A DNA stretch of 64,000 nt, taken from NCBI RefSeq assembly GCF_003008575.1, contig NZ_CP027667.1:3558001-3622000 (forward strand), read 5' to 3'. This stretch comes from Melaminivora suipulveris (GTDB lineage: Bacteria; Pseudomonadota; Gammaproteobacteria; Burkholderiales; Burkholderiaceae_C). A program made the position numbers and the translations under genes. Position 1 is the first letter of the stretch; the number at the start of each line of letters is the position of its first letter. This document shows, piece by piece, positions 53,116-63,201 of the stretch. The notes under the pieces were generated by a model. That model was not told where the DNA came from. It saw nothing but the letters and a program-made list of their open reading frames with translations, and did no database searches.

Positions 53116-53850
53116 CTATCCGGCTTCGGCACGGCGGAACACCAGGTCCCACACGCCGTGCCCCAGGCGCAGGCCGCGGTTTTCAAACTTGGTGAGCGGC
53201 CGGTAGCCGGGCCGCGGCGCATAGTCGGGCGCGGTGTTGGCCAGCAGCGGCTCGGCCGACAGCACCTGCAGCATCTGCTCGGCGTAGGGCTGCCAGTCAG
53301 TGGCGCAGTGCAGGTAGCCGCCGGGCTTCAAGCGGCTGGCCAGCAGCGCCACCAGCGGCGGCTGGATCAGCCGGCGCTTGTGGTGGCGCGTCTTGTGCCA
53401 CGGGTCGGGAAAGAAGATATGCACGCCGTCCAGCGACGCGGGCGGCAGCATCTGCTCGAGCACCTGCACCGCGTCGTGGCGCACGATGCGGATGTTGTCG
53501 ATGTGCTGCTCGCCGATGCGCTTGAGCAGCGCGCCCACGCCGGGCTCGTGCACCTCGCAGCACAGGAAGTTGTCGCCGGGGCGTACCTGGGCGATGTGCG
53601 CCGTGGCCTCTCCCATGCCGAAACCGATCTCCAGGATCAGCGGTGCCTGGCGGCCGAATACGGCGGCCGCGTCCAGCGGCTGCGGGCGGAAGTCCAGCAG
53701 GTAGCGCGGCCCGAGCTCCTGCAGGGCGCGGCTCTGGCCGGCGGTGGTGCGGCCGGCGCGCAGCACGTAGCTCTTGATGGCCTTGGGATGGGCGACGCCT
53801 TCTGGCGCGGCCGGCTCGGAAGGAAGGGTAGTGATGGGGGATTCGGTCAC
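53116..53850 (-). CDS. trmB: tRNA (guanine-N7)-methyltransferase
   Basis: A 244-residue AdoMet methyltransferase starting at GTG (53850). Motifs are [13 protein letters not shown] (about residues 72-84) and [16 protein letters not shown]. It makes m7G46 in tRNA. The GTGA overlap with the gluQ stop couples their translation. Confidence 0.93.
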   Translation of the reverse strand: MTESPITTLPSEPAAPEGVAHPKAIKSYVLRAGRTTAGQSRALQELGPRYLLDFRPQPLDAAAVFGRQAPLILEIGFGMGEATAHIAQVRPGDNFLCCEVHEPGVGALLKRIGEQHIDNIRIVRHDAVQVLEQMLPPASLDGVHIFFPDPWHKTRHHKRRLIQPPLVALLASRLKPGGYLHCATDWQPYAEQMLQVLSAEPLLANTAPDYAPRPGYRPLTKFENRGLRLGHGVWDLVFRRAEAG

Positions 53851-54794
53851 GGTGCGCGATTGTAGGTTTCGCCCCAGGCGCGCGCCCACAGCGCCAGCGC
53901 CTGCGCCGGGGTGGCATCCGGTGGTGCTGCGGGCAGCGCCAGCACGCGCGCCGCTGCCGCCAGCGCATCCAGCGGCCGGGTCTCGTCGATGGCCGGGGCG
54001 CCGTGCTGCTTGGACAGCTTCTCGCCATCGCTGCCGCGCACCAGCGGCGTGTGCAGATAGCGCGGCGTGGGCAGGGCCAGCGCCGCTTGCAGCAGAATTT
54101 GGCGCGGCGTGTTGTCCACCAGATCCTCGCCGCGCACGACGTGCGTGATGCCTTGGGCTGCATCGTCCACGACCACCGCCAGCTGGTAGCTCCACAGCCC
54201 ATCGGCGCGGCGCAGCACGAAGTCGCCGACCTGCGCCGCCACGTCCTGGAACTGCGCACCCAGGCGCCGGTCGTGCCAGCGCACGCCTGCGTTTGTTATC
54301 AAAAACATAGCATCAGGTCTTTCATTCACGCCGGCTGAGGGCTGATTTGACTGATATTCCTCGGCGCGCAGGCGCCAGGCGCGTGGCGTGCCGCCGTTCA
54401 GGCCTGCGCGGCAGGTGCCGGGATAGGGCCGCTCCACGTGGCGCTGGTGCACCAGGCCACGGGCGGCCAGGGCCGCGTCGATGTCGCGGCGCGTGCAGGC
54501 GCAGGGATAGACCAGTCCGCGCGCCACCAGGTCATCGAGCGCCTGCTGGTAGTGTGCGTCGCGTTGCGATTGCAACAGCGGCGGCTCGTCGGGCAGCAGC
54601 TGGCAGGCGGCCAGCTGGCGCAGGATGCGCTCGGTCGCGCCGGCCGGGCAGCGCGGCGGGTCGATGTCTTCGATGCGCACCAGCCAGCGTCCGCCCGCCG
54701 CGCGCGCATCCAGCCAGCTGGCCAGCGCCGCGACCAGCGAGCCGGCGTGCAGCGGGCCGGTGGGCGAGGGGGCGAAGCGGCCGACGTAGCGCAC
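53847..54794 (-). CDS. gluQ: glutamyl-Q tRNA(Asp) synthetase with an in-frame repeat insertion
   Basis: A 315-residue protein starting at GTG (54794). The class I HIGH-like box is [12 protein letters not shown] (about residues 9-20), a KMSKS-like box is GEKLSKQ, and zinc-binding cysteines lie in YPCACTRRD and YPGTCRAG. It glutamylates queuosine in tRNA-Asp. Codons for about [20 protein letters not shown] come from a dispersed repeat (54294-54355) inserted in frame, between conserved parts. Confidence 0.88.
   Translation of the reverse strand: MRYVGRFAPSPTGPLHAGSLVAALASWLDARAAGGRWLVRIEDIDPPRCPAGATERILRQLAACQLLPDEPPLLQSQRDAHYQQALDDLVARGLVYPCACTRRDIDAALAARGLVHQRHVERPYPGTCRAGLNGGTPRAWRLRAEEYQSNQPSAGVNERPDAMFLITNAGVRWHDRRLGAQFQDVAAQVGDFVLRRADGLWSYQLAVVVDDAAQGITHVVRGEDLVDNTPRQILLQAALALPTPRYLHTPLVRGSDGEKLSKQHGAPAIDETRPLDALAAAARVLALPAAPPDATPAQALALWARAWGETYNRAP
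54294..54355 (+). repeat. dispersed chromosomal repeat, copy A (inside gluQ)
   Basis: About 60 bp sharing the pattern A-rich stretch, ATAGC, then ACGCCGGCTGAGGGC with copies B and C (56846-56905 and 63132-63195). It is in the same orientation as both. In gluQ its length keeps the frame. Confidence 0.75.
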
Positions 54795-54834
54795 ATTCCA
54801 CGCCGGGCGCGCGCCGCGCCCGGCTCTTGAGCGG

Positions 54835-55917
54835 TCAGGCCGCCGCCAGCGCCAGCGACAGGCCGGAGATGAAGGCGTCCTCCAGCCGGTGCCCCAGGCA
54901 CCAGTCGCCGCAGGCGCCCAGGCCGGTGGCGGCGTCCCACACGAAGGGCTGGCCCAGCGGGCTTTGCGTTTGCGCGTACGGCCAGCAGCGCACCAGGCTG
55001 TGCGTGGGTGTGGCGTGGATGCCGGTGACTTCGGCAAAGGCGCGCGTGAGCTTGGCGCGGATGCGCGCATGGTCGTCGTGCAGGTGCTCCTGCGACCAGA
55101 CGGGCGAGGCCTGCACCGTCCAGCGCTCGATCTGCGCGCGGCCAGGTTTGCTCGATTCGCGCGCCAGCCAGGCGACGCGGTGGTGCGTGCTGCGCGCGGC
55201 GTTCCACTGCGGCCCCAGCGTGACCAGGCCGGGGCGCACGGCCTGGGCGAAGGCCAGCATCAGCGTCCAGCAGGGGGCGATCTGCACGTCGGCCAGCGCC
55301 TCGGACCAGTCCGGCGCCAGCGCGCATTGCGCCAGCAGCGCCTGCGTCAGCGGCGCGGGCAGCGCCAGGACCACGCCGTCGAAGCCGGCCAGGGTGCGTG
55401 TGCTGCCGTCCAGCGCGGCGGTGCGCAGCTGCCAGGCGAGCGGCCGCATGGGGTCGCGCTCGATGTGGGTGACGGCGGCGTGCGTGAACAGCCGGCCCTC
55501 GCGCGCCAGCGGCTCGGCCCAGGCCTGCACCAGCGCGTCCATGGTCGGGGTGGCGACCCAGTGCGCCTCGCCCGGCGGCGGCGCGGCGGCGGCCACGCGG
55601 CCGCCGGCGTCCAGCACGCGCACGGTGCTGGCGCTCCAGCGCCGGGTCAGGCCCGGCACGGTCTGGAGCGCCTGCGAGAAGCGCTCGTCGCGCACGGTGA
55701 AATACTGCGCGCCCGCGTCGAAGCTGCCGTAGGCGGTGTCGACCGAGCTGGTGCGCCCGCCCGCGCGCGGTTGTTTCTCGATCAGCGTGACCTCGTGCCC
55801 GGCCTGCGCCAGCGTGCGCGCGCAGGCCACTCCAGCCATGCCCGCCCCCACCACGGCAAAGCGGCGCTGCGGGCCGGACGGGGACGCGGGAGAGGAGGCG
55901 GGGCGGTATTCGGTCAT
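54835..55917 (-). CDS. renalase-like NAD(P)/FAD-dependent amine oxidoreductase
   Basis: A 360-residue protein with the N-terminal FAD-binding [15 protein letters not shown] ... [11 protein letters not shown] (about residues 21-52) and the C-terminal FAD motif [19 protein letters not shown]. It resembles renalase/phytoene-desaturase-like proteins. The substrate cannot be given. Confidence 0.82.
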   Translation of the reverse strand: MTEYRPASSPASPSGPQRRFAVVGAGMAGVACARTLAQAGHEVTLIEKQPRAGGRTSSVDTAYGSFDAGAQYFTVRDERFSQALQTVPGLTRRWSASTVRVLDAGGRVAAAAPPPGEAHWVATPTMDALVQAWAEPLAREGRLFTHAAVTHIERDPMRPLAWQLRTAALDGSTRTLAGFDGVVLALPAPLTQALLAQCALAPDWSEALADVQIAPCWTLMLAFAQAVRPGLVTLGPQWNAARSTHHRVAWLARESSKPGRAQIERWTVQASPVWSQEHLHDDHARIRAKLTRAFAEVTGIHATPTHSLVRCWPYAQTQSPLGQPFVWDAATGLGACGDWCLGHRLEDAFISGLSLALAAA

Positions 55918-56137
55918 AGAGCGTGGGGTCGAGGGGAGGCGTGGCGCGCGGCGTTGCGTGGACGGGGTGGCTCCACTCTACACGCGAGTACGGCGCTTGG
56001 CACCGCGCGGCCGCAGCGGGCGGGCCGGCACGCCCGCGCGCAAACCCGCGCGCAAACCCGCGCGCCAGCCCCGCAACGCGCAGGGCCCTACCATGGCCGG
56101 TCCGCCCACTGTGGCGCATGACCCAGGAGCCCCTTCC

Positions 56138-56839
56138 ATGCTGACCCTCCGCCGATCGCACGAGCGCGGCCAGGCCGATCACGGCTGGCTGCAGTCGCGG
56201 CACAGCTTTTCCTTTGCCAACTATCACGACCCGCGGTACATGGGCTGGGGCAATCTGCGCGTCATCAACGAGGACCGGGTGGCGCCGGGCATGGGTTTCG
56301 GCACGCACGGCCACCGCGACATGGAGATCATCAGCTACGTGCTGTCGGGTGAGCTGGCGCACCAGGACAGCATGGGCCACGTCAAGACCATTCCGCCCGG
56401 CGACGTGCAGCGCATGAGCGCCGGCACCGGCGTGATGCACAGCGAGTTCAACCACTCGGACAGCCAGACCACGCATTTTTTGCAGATCTGGCTCCTGCCG
56501 TCGCGCGCCGGCATCGCGCCCGGCTACGAGCAGGCCAGCATCAGCGACGCCGACAAGCGCGGCCGGCTGCTGCTCATCGCCGCGCCGGCGGGCGAAGGCG
56601 GCGCGGTTTCGATGCACGCCGATGCGCGCATCTACGCCGGGCTGTTCGACGGTGATGAAGAGACGCGCCTGGCCATCGACCCGGCGCGCAAGGCTTATGT
56701 GCACGTGGTGCGCGGCAGCGTCGAGGCGAATGGCCAGGCGCTGCAGGCGGGGGATGCGCTGCTGCTCAGCGGCGAGGCGCAGGTCACGCTGGCGCGCGGA
56801 GAGGACGCGGAGGTGCTGGTGTTTGACCTCGCGCCCTGA
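56138..56839 (+). CDS. pirin family protein
   Basis: A 233-residue bicupin counted from MLTLRRSHERGQAD, after AGGAGC. Metal-binding residues are in FGTHGHRDMEII (HxH) and GVMHSEFNHS (HxE). The pirin family includes quercetinase-like enzymes and regulators. The activity of this member is unknown. Confidence 0.88.
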   Translation: MLTLRRSHERGQADHGWLQSRHSFSFANYHDPRYMGWGNLRVINEDRVAPGMGFGTHGHRDMEIISYVLSGELAHQDSMGHVKTIPPGDVQRMSAGTGVMHSEFNHSDSQTTHFLQIWLLPSRAGIAPGYEQASISDADKRGRLLLIAAPAGEGGAVSMHADARIYAGLFDGDEETRLAIDPARKAYVHVVRGSVEANGQALQAGDALLLSGEAQVTLARGEDAEVLVFDLAP

Positions 56840-56845
56840 CAGTTG

Positions 56846-56905
56846 CTACTTAAATAATAGCTGCCTGCGCTTGATACACGCCGACTGAAGGCCTAAAACG
56901 CTTCA
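56846..56905 (+). repeat. dispersed chromosomal repeat, copy B
   Basis: About 60 bp: CTACTTAAATAATAGC, then ACGCCGACTGAAGGCC. It lies between convergent pirin and bpt genes and supplies the last codons and stop of bpt. Confidence 0.75.
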
Positions 56906-57651
56906 AAACGCTGCCAGCGGCCCGCCTGCCGCCGCTCGTGCGGCACAAAGCGCGCCTTGTAGTTCATCTTGACGCTTTCCTCGATCCAGTAGCCCAGGTA
57001 GACGTGCGGCAGGCCCAGCGCCTGCGCCTGGCGGATCTGCCACAGCACGCTGTAGGTGCCGTAGCTGGTGTTCGCCTCGGGCTCGTAGAAGGTGTAGACG
57101 GCGGACAGGCCGTCGTCCAGCACGTCCAGGATGGAGATCATCTTCAGCACGCCCGGCCCGCCGTCCGCGCTGGGTTGGCGAAACTCCACCAGGCGCGAGT
57201 TGACGCGGCTTTGCAGCAAAAACTGCGTGTACTGGTCGATGCTGTCGTGGTCCATGCCGCCGCCGGCGTGGCGCAGGTTCTGGTAGCGCAGGTAGAGCTG
57301 GTAGTGCTCAGGGACATAGCACAGGCGCAGCACGCGCACCTGCAAATCCTGGTGGCGGCGCTCGGCGCGGCGCTGGCTGCGGTCGGGCTTGAACTCTGCC
57401 GCCAGCACGCGCAGCGGCACGCAGGCCTGGCAGCCGTCGCAGTGCGGGCGGTAGGTGAACATGCCGCTGCGCCGAAAACCCTGCGCCACCAGATCGGAGT
57501 ACACCGTGTTCTGGATCAGGTGGCTGGGCGTGGCCACCTGCGAGCGTGCCTGCCGGCCCTGAAGGTAGCTGCACGGATAGGGCGCCGTGGCGTAGAACTG
57601 CAGGCTTTGCAGCGGAAGATCGTTGAGCTGTGTCACGCGGCGGTCGGTCAA
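56893..57651 (-). CDS. bpt: aspartate/glutamate leucyltransferase (N-degron)
   Basis: A 252-residue Bpt/Ate transferase. Signatures are [11 protein letters not shown] (about residues 20-30), [12 protein letters not shown] and [17 protein letters not shown]. It adds Leu to proteins with N-terminal Asp or Glu, marking them for ClpS/ClpAP. In many relatives bpt follows aat directly. Here four other genes lie between them. Confidence 0.93.
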   Translation of the reverse strand: MTDRRVTQLNDLPLQSLQFYATAPYPCSYLQGRQARSQVATPSHLIQNTVYSDLVAQGFRRSGMFTYRPHCDGCQACVPLRVLAAEFKPDRSQRRAERRHQDLQVRVLRLCYVPEHYQLYLRYQNLRHAGGGMDHDSIDQYTQFLLQSRVNSRLVEFRQPSADGGPGVLKMISILDVLDDGLSAVYTFYEPEANTSYGTYSVLWQIRQAQALGLPHVYLGYWIEESVKMNYKARFVPHERRQAGRWQRFEAF

Positions 57652-57690
57652 ACACGAACGGGGCTCGGGCCAGTATAGGCAGCGCCCGGC

Positions 57691-59493
57691 TCAAGAGCCG
57701 GTGTCTGGCCGCGATTCCCGTTTGCCCTTGCGGCATTGCGCGATGGTCAGCGCCGCGTTGATCAGCGCCAGGTGACTGAGGCCCTGCGGCAGGTTGCCCA
57801 GGAAGCTGTCGTCCTGCGGATCGATCATCTCCGCGTACACGCCCACGTCGTTGGCCTGAGCCAGCATCTGTTCCATGAGCGCGGTAGCTTCCTCTACCTG
57901 CCCGGTCAGCGCCAGCGCTGCGGCCAGCCAGAACGAACAGGCGACGAAGCAACCTTCCTCACGCTCCATGCCCGAGTAGCGGTACATCAGCGGCCCGCGC
58001 GCCAGCCCGCGCTGAAGCGCGCGGATGGTGCCGGCCATGCGTGGGCCGCAGTCGAAGCCGCTGGCCGCGTGCAGCAGCACCGAGGCGTCGAGCGAATCGC
58101 TGCCGGCCCAGGCGGTGTAGCTGCCGAGCTGCTGCGACCAGCAGTGCTGGTGCACCCAGGCACGGATCACCTCGGCCTCGGCGCGCCATTGCGCCGCCGG
58201 CCCGTCGATGGCGCCCAACTCGTGCAGGCGCGCAGCCTCGGTCAGCGCCTGCCAGCAGCCCATCTTCGACGACGTGTAATGCCGCGCCTCGGGCAGCTCC
58301 CAGATGCCCGAGTCTTCCTGGCGCCACAGGCCCAGCGCCTCATCGGCTAGGGTGCGCAGCAGCTGCGCGCTGTCCGCGTCGAGCAGGTTGCCGGCCTGCA
58401 CGTACACGCGCATGAGTTTCATCAGATCGCCAAAGATGCCGAACTGCATCTGGTCGTTGGCCCGGTTGCCGGCCACCACCGGACCCACGCCGCGCCAGCC
58501 GGGCACGGAGCGCTCGTGCACGCCGCCGGGCAGGCTGCCGTCCAGCGCATAGAAGATGTGCAGGCGCGGGCCGTGGCGCTTGATGGCGCGCAGCAGCCAG
58601 GCCACGGCCGCGTGCGGCTCCTCGCGCAGGCCGAAGCGGATCAGCGCCTCCACGGTGAAGGCCGCGTCGCGGATCCAGCCGAAGCGGTAGTCCCAGTTCT
58701 TGCCGCCTTCCAGGTTCTCCGGCAGCGAGGTGGTGGCGGCGGCCGCTATCGCGCCGGTGGGTTCGTGCATCAGCAGTTTGAGCATCAGCGCGCTGCGCTG
58801 CACGGCCGGTGCCCAGGGGCCGTCGTAGCGGAAGTCGCATGACCAGCGCTGCCAGGCCTGGATGGTGCGGTCCAGCCCCTCGTCGCTGAGTTCAGGCACG
58901 GGCACGTGCACCGGGCCATCCTCGGCGCCGGCGACGACCAGCACGTGGCGCGAGCCGGCGCGCGCGGTGAAGCGGCCACGGACATCGCGCGGTCCGCGCC
59001 GCTCGCTCCCATGCGCGCAGCCACGCACCGAAATCACCACGCCATCGCTGCTCAGCAGGCTGCCGTGCAGGCTGTCCTCAGTCCAGGGCGAAGCCGTCGC
59101 CAGCCGCGTGCCGGGCTCGACTTGCCAGGCAAACGGTACTTCGCCTTCCAGTCCCTCGACGCGGCGCACCAGCTCCACCCAGGACAGGCGCCCGGCAAAC
59201 CCCGTCACCAGCGCGTCGGTCAGGCGCGCGCTGCCCCGGGCGGTGCAAAAAGTGGTCTGCAACACGTTGGTGCCAGGCACGTAGGCGCGCCGGGTCTTGA
59301 ACGGTTCCGTCGGCCGCAGCGCGATGAAGCCTCCGCCTTCGGCGTCCAACAGCCGGGCGAACACCGGCTCTGAGTCGTGCCGGGCGATCGGCAGCCAGTC
59401 CACCGTGGCGTCGCCGCGCAGCAGCGCGACGGTGCGCCCATCGCCGATGGGCGCGTAATCGCGCAATGGGACGTAGGGCGGCACGGGCATCAA
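57691..59493 (-). CDS. glycoside hydrolase family 15 protein (glucoamylase/trehalase-like)
   Basis: A 600-residue protein of the GH15 type. Key blocks are NWDYRFGWIRDAAFTVEAL (about residues 285-303), NDQMQFGIFGDLMKL and YTSSKMGCWQALTEA. It has an N-terminal beta-domain and no signal peptide. It hydrolyses alpha-glucosides, perhaps trehalose or short glucans. Its ATG overlaps the next upstream gene stop (59490-59493), so the two are coupled. Confidence 0.85.
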   Translation of the reverse strand: MMPVPPYVPLRDYAPIGDGRTVALLRGDATVDWLPIARHDSEPVFARLLDAEGGGFIALRPTEPFKTRRAYVPGTNVLQTTFCTARGSARLTDALVTGFAGRLSWVELVRRVEGLEGEVPFAWQVEPGTRLATASPWTEDSLHGSLLSSDGVVISVRGCAHGSERRGPRDVRGRFTARAGSRHVLVVAGAEDGPVHVPVPELSDEGLDRTIQAWQRWSCDFRYDGPWAPAVQRSALMLKLLMHEPTGAIAAAATTSLPENLEGGKNWDYRFGWIRDAAFTVEALIRFGLREEPHAAVAWLLRAIKRHGPRLHIFYALDGSLPGGVHERSVPGWRGVGPVVAGNRANDQMQFGIFGDLMKLMRVYVQAGNLLDADSAQLLRTLADEALGLWRQEDSGIWELPEARHYTSSKMGCWQALTEAARLHELGAIDGPAAQWRAEAEVIRAWVHQHCWSQQLGSYTAWAGSDSLDASVLLHAASGFDCGPRMAGTIRALQRGLARGPLMYRYSGMEREEGCFVACSFWLAAALALTGQVEEATALMEQMLAQANDVGVYAEMIDPQDDSFLGNLPQGLSHLALINAALTIAQCRKGKRESRPDTGS

Positions 59494-60386
59494 GGGGTGG
59501 GCGTGCCGCCGTTGACGTTCAGCGTCTCGCCCATGACGAAGCTGGATTCGGCAGACGCGAGGAACACATACGCCGGCGCCAGCTCGGCCGGCTGGCCGGC
59601 GCGGCCCAGCAGCGTGTCCTTGCCGTACTCGGGCAACTCGTCGGTGGGAAAGCCGTCGCTGACCTGCAGCGCCGTCCAGGTCGGCCCAGGCGCCACGGCA
59701 TTCACGCGGATGCCGCGCGGGCCCAGCTGCTGCGACAAGCCTTTGGTGAAGGTGTTGATCGCCCCTTTGGTGGTGGCGTAGTCCAGCAGGTAGGGCAGCT
59801 GGCGGTACACCTCCAGCGACGCGGTGCAGATGATGCTGGCGCCCGGCGGCATGTGCGGCACGGCTTCCTTCGTGACCCAGAACATGCCGAAGACGTTGGT
59901 CTTGAGCGTGCGCTCGAACTGCTCGTCGCTCAGGTCCTCGATGCGGTGGGCGACGATCTGCCGGCCGGCGTTGTTGACCAGGATGTCCAGGCCGCCCAGC
60001 TCCTGCACGGCGCGCTGGACCAGTTCGCGGCAGAAGTCGCGGTCCGTCAGATCTCCGGGAATGGCCACTGCCTTGCGCCCGGCTTTCTTGATCAACTCGA
60101 CGATGTGCTGCGCGTCTTCCTCTTCGTCGGGCAGGTAGGTGATGGCCACGTCCGCGCCCTCGCGCGCAAAGGCGATGGCCACGGCGCCGCCGATGCCCGA
60201 GTCGCCGCCGGTGATCAGCGCCTTGCGGCCCGGCAGGCGGTCGCGGCCTTCATAGGTCTTCTCGCCCAGGTCTGGCACGGGCTGCATGCGCGCCTGGATG
60301 CCGGGCTCTTGCTGGCGCTGCTCGGGCGGGGTGATGGAGGGGTAGAGGCTGCGCGGGTCGCGCAAGGTGTACTGGTTGTGGGCCAT
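59490..60386 (-). CDS. short-chain dehydrogenase (YghA/glucose-dehydrogenase-like)
   Basis: A 298-residue SDR. The cofactor motif is TGGDSGIGGA (about residues 59-68), NNAG follows and the catalytic YxxxK is YATTK. The 45-residue N-terminal extension before the Rossmann fold is typical of YghA-like members. It is co-transcribed with the GH15 gene. Confidence 0.87.
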   Translation of the reverse strand: MAHNQYTLRDPRSLYPSITPPEQRQQEPGIQARMQPVPDLGEKTYEGRDRLPGRKALITGGDSGIGGAVAIAFAREGADVAITYLPDEEEDAQHIVELIKKAGRKAVAIPGDLTDRDFCRELVQRAVQELGGLDILVNNAGRQIVAHRIEDLSDEQFERTLKTNVFGMFWVTKEAVPHMPPGASIICTASLEVYRQLPYLLDYATTKGAINTFTKGLSQQLGPRGIRVNAVAPGPTWTALQVSDGFPTDELPEYGKDTLLGRAGQPAELAPAYVFLASAESSFVMGETLNVNGGTPTP

Positions 60387-60444
60387 GTCGTCACTCCTGG
60401 TTCAGGCCCGGCTGTCCGCCACGGCACGCGGCGCCGGCCGGGTT

Positions 60445-61254
60445 TCACATCGTCGCGACCGAGCCGGAATCGACGCGGTAGTTGGCGCCGTTCACGAAGC
60501 TGGCCGCCTCGGAGCACAGGAAGGCAATCACGTTGGCCACCTCCTCGGGGCGCCCGCGGCGGCCCAGCTCCATGTAGGGGCGCTCTTCCTGCAAGAAGCT
60601 CGCTATGGCCTCATCCACGGACGTGCCGCGCTCGGCAGCCCGCTTGTCCATCATGGCGTCGGTCATGGGCGTGTGGATGAAGGCCGGCGACACGCAGTTG
60701 ACCAGCAGGCCGTCCTGCGCATAAGAGCGCGACAGGCCCTTGCCAAACGACAGGATGCCGGCCTTGGAGGCGCAATACGGCAGCTCCTCGTCGTAGGGCT
60801 GCACGGCGTCCTCGGAGGCGATCAGCACGATGCGCCCCCAGCCGCCGCGGCGCAGCGACGCCAGGAAGGCGCGCACCAGGCGCACGGGGCCCAACAGGTT
60901 GGTCTCGATGGTGTGCGACCAGCCTTCGTCGGTGCTCTCGTGGAACGGCCCGGTGGCGCCGGTGATGCCGGCGCACTGCACCAGGATGTCGATGTGGCCG
61001 ACCTCGGCGCACACGCGCTGGTGCAGGCGCTGCACGTCCCGCGGCCGGGTCAGGTCGGCCACGAAGGCATGCACCTGCCGCGAGACCTCGCGTGCCTGCT
61101 CGATGGCGCAGTCCAGGCGGTTGGGATATTGATCGGTCATGACCACGGTGGCCCCCTCGCGCAGCAGGCGCAGCGTGGTGTGAAAACCGATGCCGGAGTC
61201 CGCACCCGACACCAGGGCAAGTTTGTTCTTGAGGCCGAGGTCCATGCGGCCCAT
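60445..61254 (-). CDS. short-chain dehydrogenase/reductase
   Basis: A 269-residue SDR counted from MGRMDLGLKNKLAL, preceded by AGGAG some bases upstream (an ATG three codons on is possible). It has SGADSGIGFHTT (about residues 16-27), the QCAGITG block and YCASK as the catalytic YxxxK. Substrate unknown. It is in the same direction as the previous SDR, 58 bp away. Confidence 0.83.
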   Translation of the reverse strand: MGRMDLGLKNKLALVSGADSGIGFHTTLRLLREGATVVMTDQYPNRLDCAIEQAREVSRQVHAFVADLTRPRDVQRLHQRVCAEVGHIDILVQCAGITGATGPFHESTDEGWSHTIETNLLGPVRLVRAFLASLRRGGWGRIVLIASEDAVQPYDEELPYCASKAGILSFGKGLSRSYAQDGLLVNCVSPAFIHTPMTDAMMDKRAAERGTSVDEAIASFLQEERPYMELGRRGRPEEVANVIAFLCSEAASFVNGANYRVDSGSVATM

Positions 61255-61345
61255 GGTGCGCCTGCCATCTCCTGTCGCCATAGGACAGGGCAGCCCGGCG
61301 GCGTCGGAATTCGGAGACGGCCGAACGCGGGGGACTGGCAGCGAT

Positions 61346-62272
61346 TCAGGCGAGGGGCGCCGGTGAATCAGGAGATTCGCTGGCGGCGAGCGCGACCACG
61401 CTGCGACAAAACGCCTGCGCGCGCATGAGCGATGCCTGGGCCACTGGCCACCACGGTGCCCACAGCTGTCCCATGTGCAGACCATCGGGCTGCACGTGCA
61501 GGGTCACCGCCCGGCCGGCACCACGGGCACGCTGCGCCAGGATCAGGCTGTCGCCGAGCAGCACCTCGCCAGCGCCGGCCTCGATGTACAGGGGCGGCAG
61601 CAGCGTCAGATCGTCCAGCACGGGAGAGGCCTGGGGGTGGCGGTCTGGGAGGTCGCCCAGACACTGGCGCGCCAGCCGCCGATCGCCCGCCTCATCGACC
61701 ATGGGGTCCTCGGCCTGCGAGCGCTGGCGCGTGTCGGACAGGCCGCTGCGGTCGGTGTTGGGCGAGAAGAGCAGCAAACCGGCCAGCGCCTGCCCGCGCC
61801 GCGCCAGTTCCAGCGCCGTCACCAGCGCCAGATGGCCGCCGGCCGAGTCGCCCGCCAGCACGATGGGCCCGGCGCCGGGCTGCTGCGCCAGGGTCTGCAC
61901 GGCATCCAGCGCGGCGTCCAGCTGCGCGGGCCAGCGCTGCTCGGGGGCCAGCGGATAGGCCGGCAGCAGCACCTGCAGGCCCGTGCGCCGAGCCAGGGCT
62001 TGGCCAAGGCGCGCGTGCGTCTGGGGCGAGCCGAACGCATAGCCGCCGCCGTGGAAGTACACGATGCTGCCGTCCTGACCCGCCCAGTGCAGCTCGCGCC
62101 GGCGCGCGCGCCCGTGCTCGGCAACGCCGCCCAGCATCAGGCGCGCGAAGTTGCGGCGCTGCTCGGCGGCCTGCTCGCCCAGCGGATGCGCCAGGATGCG
62201 CTGCACGATCTGCTGGCGGCTGATGGAACTGCTGCCGAAAAGTGGGGGCACGGCTGGGTCGTGGTTGCTCAC
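61346..62272 (-). CDS. alpha/beta-hydrolase esterase (HSL family)
   Basis: A 308-residue protein starting at GTG (62272). The oxyanion-hole motif is HGGGYAFGS (about residues 76-84) and the nucleophile box is GDSAGGH (about 149-155). The acid and His come later (about DGLHMG). This is the hormone-sensitive-lipase/carboxylesterase family. Its start overlaps the aat stop (GTGA). Confidence 0.82.
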   Translation of the reverse strand: MSNHDPAVPPLFGSSSISRQQIVQRILAHPLGEQAAEQRRNFARLMLGGVAEHGRARRRELHWAGQDGSIVYFHGGGYAFGSPQTHARLGQALARRTGLQVLLPAYPLAPEQRWPAQLDAALDAVQTLAQQPGAGPIVLAGDSAGGHLALVTALELARRGQALAGLLLFSPNTDRSGLSDTRQRSQAEDPMVDEAGDRRLARQCLGDLPDRHPQASPVLDDLTLLPPLYIEAGAGEVLLGDSLILAQRARGAGRAVTLHVQPDGLHMGQLWAPWWPVAQASLMRAQAFCRSVVALAASESPDSPAPLA

Positions 62273-63060
62273 GGCGGGGTCTTGATCGGCAGGCCGTTTT
62301 CCCAGGGCAGGGCATGGGCGGCTGGGTCCAGCACCGCATTCCAGTCCTGCGGGTCGAACTGCCAGCGCGGCCCCGGCAGCTGGCGGGCCTGCTCGACGTG
62401 CCGCAGGAACTGCGCGCGCGGGATTTCGTGCGCGCCCAGCGAGGCCAGGTGGCGCGTGTTTTGCTGGCAGTCGATGAGCTGCACGCCGCCGCGCCGGCAC
62501 AGTCCCACCAGTGCCGCCAGAGCGATCTTTGAAGCATCGGTGGCGTGCGCGAACATGGATTCGCCAAACACCGCGCGGCCGAACGCCACGCAGTACAGCC
62601 CGCCCAGCAGGCGCCCGTCCACCCAGGTCTCCACGCTGTGCGCGTGGCCGGCGGCGTGCAGCTCCTCATACGCCCGCACCATCTCGGGCACGATCCAGGT
62701 GCCCCCCTGGCCGGCGCGCGGCGTGCCGGCGCAGGTGTGGATGACGGCGGAGAAGTCGTGGTCCACACGCACCTCGCAAGCTGGCGCGGTGCGAAAGCGC
62801 TGCAGCGTCTTCTTCAAGGAGCGGTGCAGGCGAAAACCAGCCAGCGGCAGCACCATGCGCGGGTCGGGGCTCCACCACAGGATGGGCTGGCCGTCACTGA
62901 ACCACGGAAAGGTGCCCTGCGCGTAGGCGCGGTACAGGTAGCGCAGATCCAGCGCGCCGCCCGCAGCCAGCAGGCCGGGCGCGGGGGAGCCCGGCCCCCA
63001 GCTCGCGCCGGGCGCGGGAAAGTCGTTGGGCGAGGTCAGCCAGGGGAGGGTGTGCGACAC
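62269..63060 (-). CDS. aat: leucyl/phenylalanyl-tRNA-protein transferase
   Basis: A 263-residue Aat. Conserved blocks are GLLAAGGALDLRYLYRAYAQGTFPWF, WWSPDPRMVL and LIDCQQNTRHLASLGA. It adds Leu or Phe to N-terminal Arg/Lys and, with Bpt, feeds the ClpS/ClpAP N-degron route. Confidence 0.95.
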   Translation of the reverse strand: MSHTLPWLTSPNDFPAPGASWGPGSPAPGLLAAGGALDLRYLYRAYAQGTFPWFSDGQPILWWSPDPRMVLPLAGFRLHRSLKKTLQRFRTAPACEVRVDHDFSAVIHTCAGTPRAGQGGTWIVPEMVRAYEELHAAGHAHSVETWVDGRLLGGLYCVAFGRAVFGESMFAHATDASKIALAALVGLCRRGGVQLIDCQQNTRHLASLGAHEIPRAQFLRHVEQARQLPGPRWQFDPQDWNAVLDPAAHALPWENGLPIKTPP

Positions 63061-63131
63061 GGCGTGCCGGTATCGGGAGGAGAGAGGAAGAGGCTTATTT
63101 TCGCCTGCGCCGGCGGAGCATGCCGCCTGTC

Positions 63132-63195
63132 ACTATAAAAACAATAGCTAATCACGTAGACTTTACGCCGGCTCAAGGCGGATTTGATGCAAAAT
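63132..63195 (+). repeat. dispersed chromosomal repeat, copy C
   Basis: CTATAAAAACAATAGC, then ACGCCGGCTCAAGGCGGATTT, ending just before the pncA start. It lies in the aat-pncA divergent gap, so it is part of the promoter region of both genes. Confidence 0.75.
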
Positions 63196-63201
63196 CGACG
63201 C

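Noticed and set aside
54398..56704. 768-residue minus-strand frame across pirin, the FAD oxidoreductase and gluQ
   Set aside because: Arg/Ala-rich antisense or off-frame translation overlapping three recognised genes.
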